Source: Membranipora membranacea
Lineage: Eukaryota > Bryozoa > Gymnolaemata > Cheilostomatida > Membraniporidae
Length of the DNA: 64,000 nt
Assembly (NCBI GenBank): GCA_914767715.1
Contig: OU612070.1
Location: 28,756,025 to 28,820,024 of the forward strand
Direction: 5' to 3'
The notes below the pieces were generated by a model. The model had not been told where the DNA came from. It did not search any database and saw only the letters and a list, made by a program, of their open reading frames with translations. The position numbers and the translations under genes were made by a program. Positions 39,401-47,700 of this stretch are shown in pieces. Within the stretch, counting starts at the first letter, position 1. Every line of letters starts with the position of its first letter.

Positions 39401-40120
39401 ATGCTACATTGAAGGTGCGATATTTTCGGTATAATAAAATACATCAATTAGTTGTATATGTTTACTGTTACTTCACTGTTATATTTTATCATACTATGTT
39501 GTTATTGCTATTTTCTCAACTCGGAATTACCTGACTCTTAATCAAGCATAATCAAGCAAAAAGCAGTAGAGGATAATAAATCCAATAATTTGAGGTTCAA
39601 AACAGTTAAATAACCTGGGGTATTTTCAGTGGGATTAGTGCCACAGTGACATTTCTGTTGAACTTGTAAATGTGGAACTTGGCACAAATTAGACGTTTAA
39701 TAACTTTGGGTATGCTTGTGAAATACAATATTTACCGTGGGATTAATGTGGCAGTGGCATTGCTATTGAACTTGTAAATGTAAATGTAACCAGGGATGTA
39801 ACCCTGATGTAACCTTGGAAGTTTTCCAAAATCAATGCTGCCCGGACAGCAATGCACCAGCAGCTTCTGTGTTTTGATTTGACTTTGACTAGACTTCCTA
39901 TGAATGAGTTTTCCTTGCATGAATGCTATGGCTATAGCCCCTGATCCTCTTACTTTCTGTAGATACCGGACGGGACTCATCAGTAAACCCGTCAAGGTTA
40001 GCCCGAGATTTTACTGATGATTCAATACACACCATGCCTACTCATGTCACAAAGATTATCACCATGTCTAATTCTGTGAGCCGAGAGGAACTGCTCGAAG
40101 AAGAACCTACAACTGCGTAA
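10332..40120 (+). CDS. Large multi-exon coiled-coil, Ser/Pro-rich protein of unknown family (5' incomplete)
   Basis: I trace 40 exons joined in consistent phase from an acceptor at 10331 to a TAA at 40118-40120, about 5,916 coding bases or 1,971 residues (more if the longer form of exon 5 at 15917 is used). The first visible exon starts with an acceptor, so the start codon lies upstream. Order: N-terminal coiled coils; a Lys/Ser linker made of micro-exons; an acidic Ser/Asp tract; a second coiled coil; Ser/Pro-rich linkers; a helical domain around exon 23793-24281; more Ser/Thr linkers; a helical and coiled-coil region over 28389-33161; a Pro/Ser-rich tail. No signal peptide, TM or catalytic motif is visible, so an intracellular scaffold or cytoskeletal role is a guess. 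I do not recognise the family. Exons are detailed in the block entries. Confidence 0.75.
12481..15916 (+). other. Long intron with short tandem repeats
   Basis: About 3.4 kb without an exon I can support. It contains a roughly 27-base unit (ggtaggtatgttagacgaat) repeated three to four times at 13198-13290, further gtaggt-rich sequence near 13470-13540, and a 24-base unit duplicated at 14302-14349. Confidence 0.5.
15917..16775 (+). CDS. Large gene, exons 5-6
   Basis: Exon 5 starts at 15917 after gcagacag and encodes LYMMSSAGLYMTQADIASQY followed by KDLRCFINNDP. It has two in-frame phase-0 donors: GAG|gtaaga after 16060 and AAG|gtaagt after 16114; the second adds 18 residues. Exon 6 is 16536-16775 (80 codons), with RTCDKQSAELEDLGNKYRDL and further coiled-coil sequence ending ASGRSE before gtatgt. 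All borders are phase 0. Confidence 0.65.
17621..18876 (+). CDS. Large gene, exons 7-10: micro-exon linker
   Basis: Exons 17621-17644 (24 bases, ALKSELES), 18003-18083 (81 bases, Lys/Pro/Ala-rich, SNKTNMSAKPAAAGKTKPKL), 18470-18508 (39 bases, IETGVKVQPDFSK) and 18844-18876 (33 bases, NSHLNMPKVGK). All are multiples of three with phase 0 at both ends. The last has a gcaagt donor, so its intron would be GC-AG. A basic flexible linker is likely. The two shortest and the GC-donor exon are the least certain. Confidence 0.55.
19101..20647 (+). CDS. Large gene, exons 11-13: acidic Ser/Asp tract and linker
   Basis: Exon 19101-19631 (177 codons) starts IVTSDYSLTASDFSVTEESP, runs through a dense Ser/Asp/Glu tract (about 19160-19230) with many candidate CK2 sites, then turns basic and Pro-rich (KPALKQKTSLLKPSDAKRNV). 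Its donor is the weak AAG|gttatc. Exon 20015-20072 (EVRSKAGTRKKGKASETIP) ends in phase 1. Exon 20517-20647 encodes DEEPAKLEPVPAEVNLPDDF and then a Trp/Tyr-containing stretch ending QYRDF before gtaagt. Confidence 0.7.
20941..20978. repeat. 19-base tandem duplication before an acceptor
   Basis: The unit tgtggtgattgaatgtcac occurs twice in a row and ends 22 bases before the exon at 21001, in the zone where the branch point should lie. The duplication therefore probably copies or brackets the branch-point region. Confidence 0.85.
21001..22165 (+). CDS. Large gene, exons 14-16: second coiled coil
   Basis: Exon 21001-21237 (79 codons) encodes TQNKVKALQEEVDQVEQKTD and further heptads ending in a Glu/Leu-rich helix (LAQLEEFVVEAEQL). 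Exon 21477-21545 encodes YVASRPMTAELSTSTIPEIS and ends EEP. Exon 22037-22165 encodes EKEEEGNALKRQAQTLAAKK and ends TDDAK. All phase 0 at both ends. The first exon is one of the clearest coiled coils in the gene. A weak extra candidate lies at 21864-21890 (EKNYHRKIS, donor gtattc). Confidence 0.75.
22508..23525 (+). CDS. Large gene, exons 17-18: Ser/Pro-rich linker with internal repeat
   Basis: Exon 22508-22855 (116 codons) is Ser/Pro/Glu-rich and low in hydrophobics, so likely disordered. It includes two exact-length 27-base repeats encoding GATPVSVSQ at 22739-22792 and a partial third. Each repeat contains a gtaagt. Exon 23493-23525 (33 bases, AELRSRDGAEQ) is a symmetric phase-0 micro-exon. 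Confidence 0.7.
22739..22807 (+). repeat. 27-base coding tandem repeat (GATPVSVSQ)
   Basis: Two full units, 22739-22765 and 22766-22792, differ by one base (gtatct versus gtgtct) and are followed by a partial unit encoding GATPA. The near-identity indicates a recent duplication. Confidence 0.9.
23793..24281 (+). CDS. Large gene, exon 19: helical globular domain
   Basis: The longest non-linker exon (163 codons). It opens with SEPSSRKGRRSVTFNEEAVR, passes a Lys/Arg/Ser segment, then a dense helical region (HKVFERIISNLKSMMSEDGL) and a mixed hydrophobic stretch with several Tyr and Met (TLMMFGLASQISAESVYLGY), ending EKSPVPIMLK. RRSVTF resembles a basophilic kinase or PP1-type short motif (RRSVTF fits the RVxF-like K/R-x-V-x-F pattern loosely). 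Composition suggests a folded domain that should be the best handle for homology search. Confidence 0.8.
24700..27465 (+). CDS. Large gene, exons 20-24: Ser/Thr/Pro-rich region
   Basis: Exons 24700-24840, 25299-25664, 26170-26362, 26778-26933 and 27303-27465. The chain runs phase 0, 0, 1, 1, 2. Sequences are rich in Ser, Thr, Pro and Arg (PGTPDSYAPLPEETDSAKVR; DSSQSPVKKVSFGTDSILLF; SGRSTPHSRLSSKYRASISS), with many S/T-P sites, and little hydrophobic core. KKVSFGTD in the second exon echoes RRSVTFNE in exon 19, a basic-x-V-S/T-F motif in two places. Likely a disordered, phosphorylated linker. Confidence 0.7.
26376..26446. repeat. 35-base tandem duplication in an intron
   Basis: Two copies of an ACACAATACCCCCTCACACT-type unit, about 35 bases apart, begin 13 bases after the gtgagt donor of exon 26170-26362. 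The sequence is CA-rich. Confidence 0.8.
28389..30634 (+). CDS. Large gene, exons 25-28: helical region
   Basis: Exons 28389-28495, 28793-28956, 29472-29564 and 30411-30634. They encode EDLPETGDPVLDEYMRLYNS and ILLFKDGLAKILLDK; then DMMSPSQQILDMEPIQIDIE with a Cys-containing amphipathic helix ending LTAAFRE; then a short Ala/Ser/Arg segment; then a Ser/Pro-rich exon ending in phase 2. The first two look like a folded helical module. Phases 2, 1, 0, 0, 2 connect without conflict. Confidence 0.7.
31021..33161 (+). CDS. Large gene, exons 29-33: C-terminal coiled-coil domain
   Basis: Exons 31021-31068, 31431-31536, 31885-32092, 32392-32468 and 33019-33161. The residues are strongly helical: IVMELQDTVAELRRELAQVK; FTRLDAERNAKNLKRALNNN; VEKMDAYVSLPAKRFAELVK; MDMLERMETLQNM; WMDKMDELADRRSELATELM, ending in a less polar ESGIFMIKPMFSYRA. 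This is the most continuous folded part of the protein and, with exon 19, the best region for family assignment. Confidence 0.8.
33528..35010 (+). CDS. Large gene, exons 34-37: micro-exons and a conserved-looking Trp/Leu segment
   Basis: Exons 33528-33554 (27 bases, QFEYNYMTG), 33867-34018, 34153-34173 (21 bases, DPSLEGT) and 34889-35010. The second encodes LTAAKQLKPKKSKDPAAQQH and ends RWVSTLPRT. The fourth encodes GTWDLSSSVPGNSDLGFQHL and TPRILELDVNRMMYGQNQ. The 27-base exon is symmetric in phase 2 and the 21-base exon in phase 1, so each can be skipped without frame change. The 21-base exon is supported by gttcag and gtatgt flanks only. Confidence 0.6.
35813..40120 (+). CDS. Large gene, exons 38-40: Ser/Pro-rich C-terminus
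   Basis: Exons 35813-35936 (VSMKSNPYLSHDRLVNAANS), 37697-37852 (GAIATSKSLGGLPEDMRRSD and a Pro-rich TTPPLPPISR) and 39963-40120 (DTGRDSSVNPSRLARDFTDD, ending EELLEEEPTTA and TAA). TPPLPPISR resembles a proline-rich SH3- or EVH1-type ligand. The last two introns are long (1.8 and 2.1 kb). Confidence 0.7.
36111..36146. repeat. GC-rich hairpin, family copy 2
   Basis: CAGCAGGGAGGGTGGGA pairs with TCCCACC-like CCCACCTTCCCTGCTG around a 3-4 base loop. It matches the hairpins at 2223-2260 and 46187-46219. Confidence 0.65.
36891..36950. repeat. Four-copy 15-base tandem repeat
   Basis: The unit gtaagctcagtaagt is repeated four times without mismatch. Each unit contains gtaagct and a gtaagt spanning the unit joint, so it resembles a string of 5' splice-site sequences inside an intron. 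Confidence 0.9.
37853..39962 (+). other. Last intron of the large gene
   Basis: About 2.1 kb. It contains a C-rich run at 38103-38135. A 24-base segment at 38733-38756 has a good acceptor (ttgtacag) and a gtaagt donor but would introduce a TAA in the required frame, so I leave it out of the coding model. Confidence 0.45.
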
Positions 40121-43100
40121 CTCACAGGGGAGATAATTAATTATATATATATTGATATTATAAACAGTAGGGCTTATCTTGATTCATCAATATAAATATA
40201 ACTGGCTTTATTTCATCCACCAAGAATTTAAACAGCCGAGGAAAATCCATTGCTGATCTTCCAGAATCATATGAGAGAGCAGTGGTGTACATTGATTTTA
40301 AAGAAAGGCAGTTAGTTGTACCCCGAACCGTTGGCATACTTGAATCTGCTAAAAGACGCTCATCAGAGCTAATAAATGTCGTCCAAATCAGGAGTGCAAA
40401 ACCGTTGCTAATTAAATTACAAAACATTATTTTATGTCATTGCTGTGTTGACGTTGGAAACACTCGCAGTAATTTGCTGTCTCTCGATTTCCAATTATCT
40501 TGAGTTTCCAACTATTTTGTTACTACGGCGTAACTATCCAAATGTTTTTTCATCAAAAATTATTTCATTCAGTATTCCGTCCACGCCTCTTCGCATTTCT
40601 GCTTGTACCCAATCACCAAACCCTCAAAAATTTTCAAAAAGCAGCACATGCATATGTTATATGAAAAGTTCCGTCAAACTGTTGTTTTCTTCTTTTTTTT
40701 TGTTGCTCAAGATAAAGGTTGTGTGATAGTCATTTTCTGACGCCTCCGTCCTCAGTTTTTTCTGGTGTATATTATATAACATGTATTCATTACATATCTA
40801 TTTGTAAGATATATATTTTTATAGTTATTTCTTGCATTTATATTTACAATAAAACTTGGATGGTCTTGAAGATCTCAACATTGGCCCAGTCTTATCCATA
40901 CCATAGTGGTGTGTAATGTCCAACATTGTCAAAAAATCGCAGATATTTTGTTGCTCTCAATGATAGCAATTATGAAAGAATATAATATAATCTGCATTAA
41001 AAATGCAGCTGAAAAGCGTCACAAATAAAAACAAAATTAATAGGGTGTGGCCTCCTATTTTGTATCAATTTGGCGAGCTAAAGTTGAAATCCACAGCAAG
41101 GTTTGGTCAATTCTAAGAATCAAGTGGAATGAGCCAAAAATAGATTTAAAACTTAATAAATATGAATATAACTTATTATATGTCCAAAGACAGCTTAAAA
41201 TTTCCAATTCAACCATCCCTTTTATCCTGGCATGTCAACTACAAGATTTGTTATCATTCTCACTACCTCAAGTACAATCTGACATAGATAAACAATGCCT
41301 GGAAGGTATTGTTCTATGAAGAATGAGTAGCATAATCATCCATTGAAAAGTGTTGTTGAGGCCAATTCACTGGATGTAACTAACTGTAATAGTGATTACA
41401 GATGAACAATTGGTTGAATGTATGTTCGTGATTGTTTGCTAAATATTGGCTGACGAATGACTACTGAGTATGATTTTTAGCTCATTGAGGAAAGTCCTAG
41501 TGAATAACATTACATCAAATGATTATTTATTGCTGATAGTTCACACACGCAGCTTGCACAAGGCGAGGAACACACATGTTTTGGCAGCTTACTGAGATGT
41601 GTATGGGGATTCTTACGTAACTTTCACTTTGAGAGGATTATTATCTCTTTTATCACAGCTCCTCTGGATATAGCTGCTGTAATAACTCTGAGGTCATAAA
41701 AGTGTCCATCACAGGTAAACAGGTGCAGTCGGCACTGTTAGGCTACTACTGGACTTTACCTGTGCCATGTGCATCTATCTATAGAGGCATCTATCTATAG
41801 AGGCATCTATCTATAGAGCCATCTATCTATAGAGCCATCTATCTATAGAGGCATTCCTGTGTTTATAATATACAGGTCGCAAGATAATTGTTTCCCATAT
41901 GCAGAGGTTTCTTTAGAGACGGCACTTGGGAGATTGCAGGTATGTCCTTTTGTTGATTGTCGGTGTAATCTTTATGTTAAGATGTTCAAACACAGCCTCT
42001 ATTATGTGATATTTAAATTAGGCATTGTATTCGCTGTTTTCATAAATTTTATCCTGCAAATAATGTTACGTCATTACAAAGGTAGTTTTTATGTTGGCTT
42101 TCTTATGCCTTTTATCGCTCTATTTATACATGGTGTACTATATAAACCATGGATTAGGTAAGTCTTTAGCACATGTACCAAGTGTACAAGTTTCCTTCTC
42201 TCAGTTAATTGATGTTGGCATCGCTTGTTGGATGCAGCATTAGCAGCGTTAACTAAGGTTTGAAGTATCCCTATGAGTATTCCAGTTATTGCTAGCTACA
42301 AATACTCTCATCCAATATTCATTTGGGTGTCATGAAAGGGTTTCTTAGAACGGCTTCAGCGAACTAATATTTTAACAAGACTAATTACATTTCAAGCAGT
42401 CGCCGACATTGTGAGGTAAGAAAATTTAATTTCTTATTGTCCACTCAGACACTAATTTAGAACGCAATCAGCCATGCAGGTAAGCTAAAATCACTTCCAC
42501 TGAAAGATCTTCACATCCTAAGTAATTGCCGGTGATACAAGACGACGTGCGAATATTCATATAAAACACCCACTCGTCTTGTTCTCAACGATATCTCACA
42601 GCCAGTTTTTCTATACCACCCCATCTTACCATGCTACTCAATGATCCGACCTGCATATAGGCACCAGATATGGGAAGGTAAGCAGAGGCAGGAATTAACA
42701 ATCGAGCCAATATTTGTGTACAGAACAACATGCTTGATCAATTAAAAAAAGAAAATATAAGAGTCCTCTTTTGAAATTTTATTGAAAGAACTGCTAATTG
42801 TATTATAAAGGACTTGCTAAGTGAGTTGATATTTTTTCAGCTGTTCACCTTGACCTTTTGTCGGACACTTCCCTGTTAAAGTTAAATTTGTGTGAGGGTG
42901 AGAGACTTATAGCTTCAACACACCAGGTGGGTCAACATGAGTTGAATAGCTTTCCATAATACACCATAGTGTGTTAGTCATACATAACATAGAATTTTCG
43001 TTGACGTTGCAGAATTCTCTACAGCGTACCATGTAAACCATGTAAACCTATTGAAATTTTCAATGTCAGGCCAACTATCTAAAAAAAGTCTAGTGGGCTG

Positions 43101-43633
43101 GTGTTTTGCAACAGATTGCATATCATACCCCAATGTTATCACTAGTATTAAAGTGTATCTGTCACAACTAACGAATATTTTCACAGAGAAAGGATATATA
43201 CTGTGATATCTTCCTGCTGCCATTGATGTTGATCAGCAGTGACTCACACTTCAAAAACCAAATAGTAGCGACATCAAACATTCAATAGATTCTTCAAGTA
43301 GGAGGCACCTGTTAACACATGCACCAAAAGTAAGATGACAGGCATTGACTTGGTGTGGGTCGTTTATTTCAATATAATAACCAGCCGTTGCATTTCATTT
43401 CAGAATTCTGTGTACTTGATTAGCGTCAGGCATCTAAATATAAGGATACTGCTGAACAGCGAATCTAAATCGCTATCAGTAACACCAACAAGACAATTGC
43501 AAAAGTGCTCTCCGCATAACTATCGACGCAATATCGGATGTAAAACTATCAACATGTGTCCATTCTCCCTGATGTGTCATACTCGACTCTGAATCTACGC
43601 TGAGGCTGAACTTGACTAAAGGGTTCTGATATC
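40121..43633. other. 3' UTR of the large gene and gap before the GPCR
   Basis: Candidate poly(A) signals AATAAA lie at 40371-40376 and 40848-40853. A 16-base tandem repeat occupies 41771-41850. The segment 41876-41939 has acceptor (atatacag) and donor (gtatgt) signals and could be a 5' UTR exon of the GPCR, but nothing else supports it. Open frames at 40282-40503 and 41047-41319 show no known motif. Confidence 0.45.
41771..41850. repeat. Five-copy 16-base tandem repeat
   Basis: The unit gcatctatctatagag is repeated five times, with the first base pair varying (gc or cc) in the last two units. Each unit contains the CTATCTATAG core. Confidence 0.9.
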
Positions 43634-44712
43634 ATGTCGATCTTTTCGATCACAACACCGCCGTTGTGGGACAACTCCACCCTCAACGCTACCGGAACGT
43701 ATTCAACACCTTTCTTCGAGAGTACCCACTCTGCAGAGTATGTGGAATGGGAGAAATACTACATCAAAAATAGTAAACTTTATCATGCGGGGGCTGGTGT
43801 GGCGGTGGCAATAATATGTATCATCGGATTCATAGCAAACATCCTCAGTATTACTGTACTATCTATGATACTACGGCGTAGTAAATTACCCGTGTATCGC
43901 TGCTTTCTAGGACTAGCAATCGCAGATTTCCTAGTGAGTATTATAGTAAGCATTCGTCCATCTGTCAATCCTGTATATGATTATGATTGTCTGCATTTAT
44001 TTATCCATCATATAATCAGCTCATTGCTGCATATAGGATACATTATCAAGTATGCCATAACTCCCTGTGTTAAAATTCCCAATGAGTTTGACAGTGAAGC
44101 TCATTCGGATAACAGACTTACATAGGCCTCCTCGTATTGTTGTTCGGGAGCTTTGCCATCTGTGGGCTCTCATTCTCTCTCCGTTATGATAAAATTCTGC
44201 TATCCTGGACATACCAGAGAGGCAACTCTACTTCTCATCTAAAGTCTCTTTAATTCCGTCCGGCAATTAATGACGATTAAAAGCAACACAGAAAGAGGCT
44301 ATTGACCCATCGACCCGTTGCCCCATAGACCAATAGACCCATAGACATGTGAATAGTGATTTTTTGACTAGTCTTATAATTCCATTAGAATTTCTGCTTG
44401 GTTCTTTGAGACGAAACAAGAAGGTTACAGACACACAATCGTATTTTTGCAGTAGCAGGAATTGCTATTAGGGTCTTTCATTAGGTGATGGTTGATGATG
44501 TTTGCTTTTTTTTTCTAGGGTGTTACTCTATTACTTATAAGTTTTGGAACATATTATTTGAATCCAAACAGAATATTAGTCGATGATTACGACAAAAACC
44601 AAGCATCTAACAAGAGCTTGAGCTATAACATCATTATCGTACTACTTCCCTATGCTAACAATGTGGCGTTCTGTGCTTCCAACTGGTGTGTCGTCACCAT
44701 GAGCTCTTTGAG
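43634..44712 (+). CDS. GPCR exons 1-2: N-terminus, TM1-TM3
   Basis: Exon 1 (43634-43933, 100 codons) ends ...LAIADFL at CTA|gtgagt, inside TM2. Exon 2 (44519-44712) resumes GVTLLLISFGTYYL and goes through a long first extracellular loop (NPNRILVDDYDKNQASNKS, with sequon NKS) into TM3 (LPYANNVAFCASNWCVVTMS), ending phase 2 within the Arg codon of the DRY position. Reading past the exon 1 donor gives an open frame to 44125, which is intron and loses the receptor pattern. Confidence 0.85.
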
Positions 44713-47700
44713 GTGAGTGATTTGAATTTGACATAATTCCACAGAAATCACTTTTTTTTTTATTGAATTTGTGTCCGCCAAGTTTCTAAAGCATATTCTT
44801 TCAGTATTAGTTTACGCATCGTTCCGACATCAAATCATTCAATTTGCATGTTCAGTGCCATTTGCGAGGCAGAAAAAATGAGCAAGTTTCGAAGTATTGT
44901 TAAAGATCATGCGCCACTGAATCGATCGTTGTTGTCATCAAGGGCTATCTGGCAGTCAGATATACTGTCTAAGTTCTATCATAGACCACTCAGACTTTTA
45001 CCAAGTGTTGAGAATACTTGAGAAGCAAGGACAAGTTTAAAAATATAGCTTGTCACCCATTGACTAGTACTTCATTGTACTTGCGGCATACTAGGTTGGT
45101 CATTGATAATGCCCTAATCTCATAATTCCAGTTGAATTGAATGCTATAACATTCAATAATATTATGACTAAAGATTAGGTTTTAATATTTTAAGTTACTG
45201 CATTGTGTGTATGTGTGTTTATATTGATCATGATAAATATTATATACTACAAAATAGATTACAGGAATTGGTAATTTAGGTGTTTTAGAATATTGCTATT
45301 TGGTTGATCTTGTTGACAAATATGTAACCACAAACCCTGCTTTTACTACCAAACCAGGATCTGATCATAATACTTAAATCCGATCTATTTGATACCCTCT
45401 CTAAATTCCTAAATTTAGTATAATTTGCCTGAAGTCTGAACTATCATGACTTTGGGCAGAGCCTCTGACTCGGGAGGAGATAGAGTTATATATATCGGTC
45501 ATCTTACTATATCACTAGGTATTCAGCTAGCACAGGATGTATTATGCTATTGGCAGCTCTGGCAATACCTAAAATTAATTATATACATATGTGGCCTGTC
45601 GAATCGAGAAAGCCATATCGAGGTATAGTCTAGTCTAGGCGTTGATTATCAAACTGCCAAAACCAGTAATATATCAAATTTAGGGAGTAGGAGGTTGCTC
45701 AGTTGGTTAGAGCGCCGTTGCTTTAGCATGCGAATTGTGAAGGTTGTGGGTTCGAATCCCACTGCAGTCCATCAACTTTTGGAGTTTGGTTGGCCCCCCC
45801 CCCCCCCAGGTGTGCTCCGACCTGCCTGCAAACAGAGAGCAAACTGGCGCAGATATTGCGGCCTTGTCCCTAAGGCGCTAATATTTCACCGCCCATCCTT
45901 TGGGATGGACGAGTGATAAGACATCTGATTTTAATCAACCAAAATAAAGCCTCGAGTGATTTGTTCCTTAATCGATGGACTAATTAGTGATATATTATTA
46001 TGTAATTAGCAATTAGGATGCGGATATGTTGTTTACTCATATTTGTTGAGTTACATTTGATGTACGTTGGAATCCAGTGAATGAGTGAACAAAACCGGAA
46101 TATGAAAAACAGAAAAAAAATATTCAAGTTTATTAAATAAAGATAGCTGACAATTCCCAACCCTTTCCATGTAAACTTGGTTTCAACAGGGAGGGCGGGA
46201 TGGTATCCCACCTTCCCTGGTCTCCAATACTCGTGTAGTTTTGATTTATGATCTTCCTAATAACCAAGCATCCCTCCTCTTATATTCACAGATGTATAGC
46301 TGTGTTCAAGCCGCTGTGGTATCAGAGGTTTTGCACACCAAAGATAGTAAATATACTGCTTGTTGGAGTATACATATGTTCTGTGCTGATCGTCATTCCA
46401 GATATGATCTTTACAAGGTAGGAGGGATTGGCTAGTAAATCTTGCATATAGGGCGCCTATTTGATACAAATGTTAACATGTGAATACGACCTATATATAT
46501 ATATAAGTAGCTGTTGATATTTGGCTGTATATTTGCACTAAATCTGGTATATTCTATATTATGTACCTAGTGAAAACCTGAATAGATTGTTAGTGTAGAA
46601 ACCATATACACTGTTTCACCTAGATTACGTTTGATCCAGTTTGCTTGCAATCGGCATTGAGGCCAATTCCAGACCCAGGCAAACAGGATTAAGCTAGATC
46701 AGTACTTAACCTTATACTCAGCATACTCATCTGTTTTAAGTATAATGTTGCAGAACCCAATCACATGCAGAATACAGAGGGAAGCTGTTTTTGCTTTCTA
46801 TGGTCCTTATTTGGCTCAATTAAGATCCCTCCCTCCAAAAGGACAGCGAAACTTACTATGAATTATTTTATACATATTTTTGCTTTTTAGGTATAGTAAA
46901 GAATCCATGAGGTTTTACATAGACGAAGAAAAACAAGCAAAGATAAGCCAGCTTTTCAACCCGAGAGTTTTCACCCTCTTCCTCATTCAGTTACTTCCGC
47001 TGTTGGCCACTACAGGATTACTGATACCACTGATATGGAAGCTTTGCACTCATAGCTCCATAGAAAGGTATGTCATAGCCTCAGATTTGACCAGGGATTA
47101 GACCCTGACTAGACCAAATTTGATCCATTTGCCTGCATTTGGAGTTGCTGCCCCTCCACTGATCACTGCGCCTTGACTTGACCAGTTGAAGGGGAGCAAA
47201 CCATAATTCAGGCAAACTGGATCAAATTTGATATAGGCACAGATAAGCCTCAGATACTGTTGACTACATACGTGGTGGAAGATGCCTTGAACGCTGAGGT
47301 AGGATAGAAGTCCGGTATGAAGTGTTTGTCCGTCTTCTTGTCACGGCTGGGATGTCTTAGACTTAGAGAATGGAAGGATTCTGTCCTGATACTATTATAT
47401 TACAATACCTGCTTCAAAGATAGATGAAATTATGTGAATCTAAATAAATTATCTACCTGTAATAAAGGAAATCTTGAATGTTTATATTCTTACTGTAATA
47501 GTAGTGCTGCAAAGTGAGTATGAGAAGACAAATCCAGTTAAATCTGGACACACTACAAACTTACTTAGAATTTTACTATTGCCAGCCTTGTGATGCAAGC
47601 ATTGTTGAATGTTCTCTGCTGGCTTTACTCCACACATCGTCTTGCATTGTGCTCCCCCCCCCCTTTCCTTGTCTATGCAAATGCTCTTTATTGGGGTTTT

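Noticed and set aside
45695-45770. tRNA gene
   Set aside because: A and B boxes are good but the acceptor ends do not pair and the sequence continues into a repeat body shared with 50739-50988; it is a SINE head.
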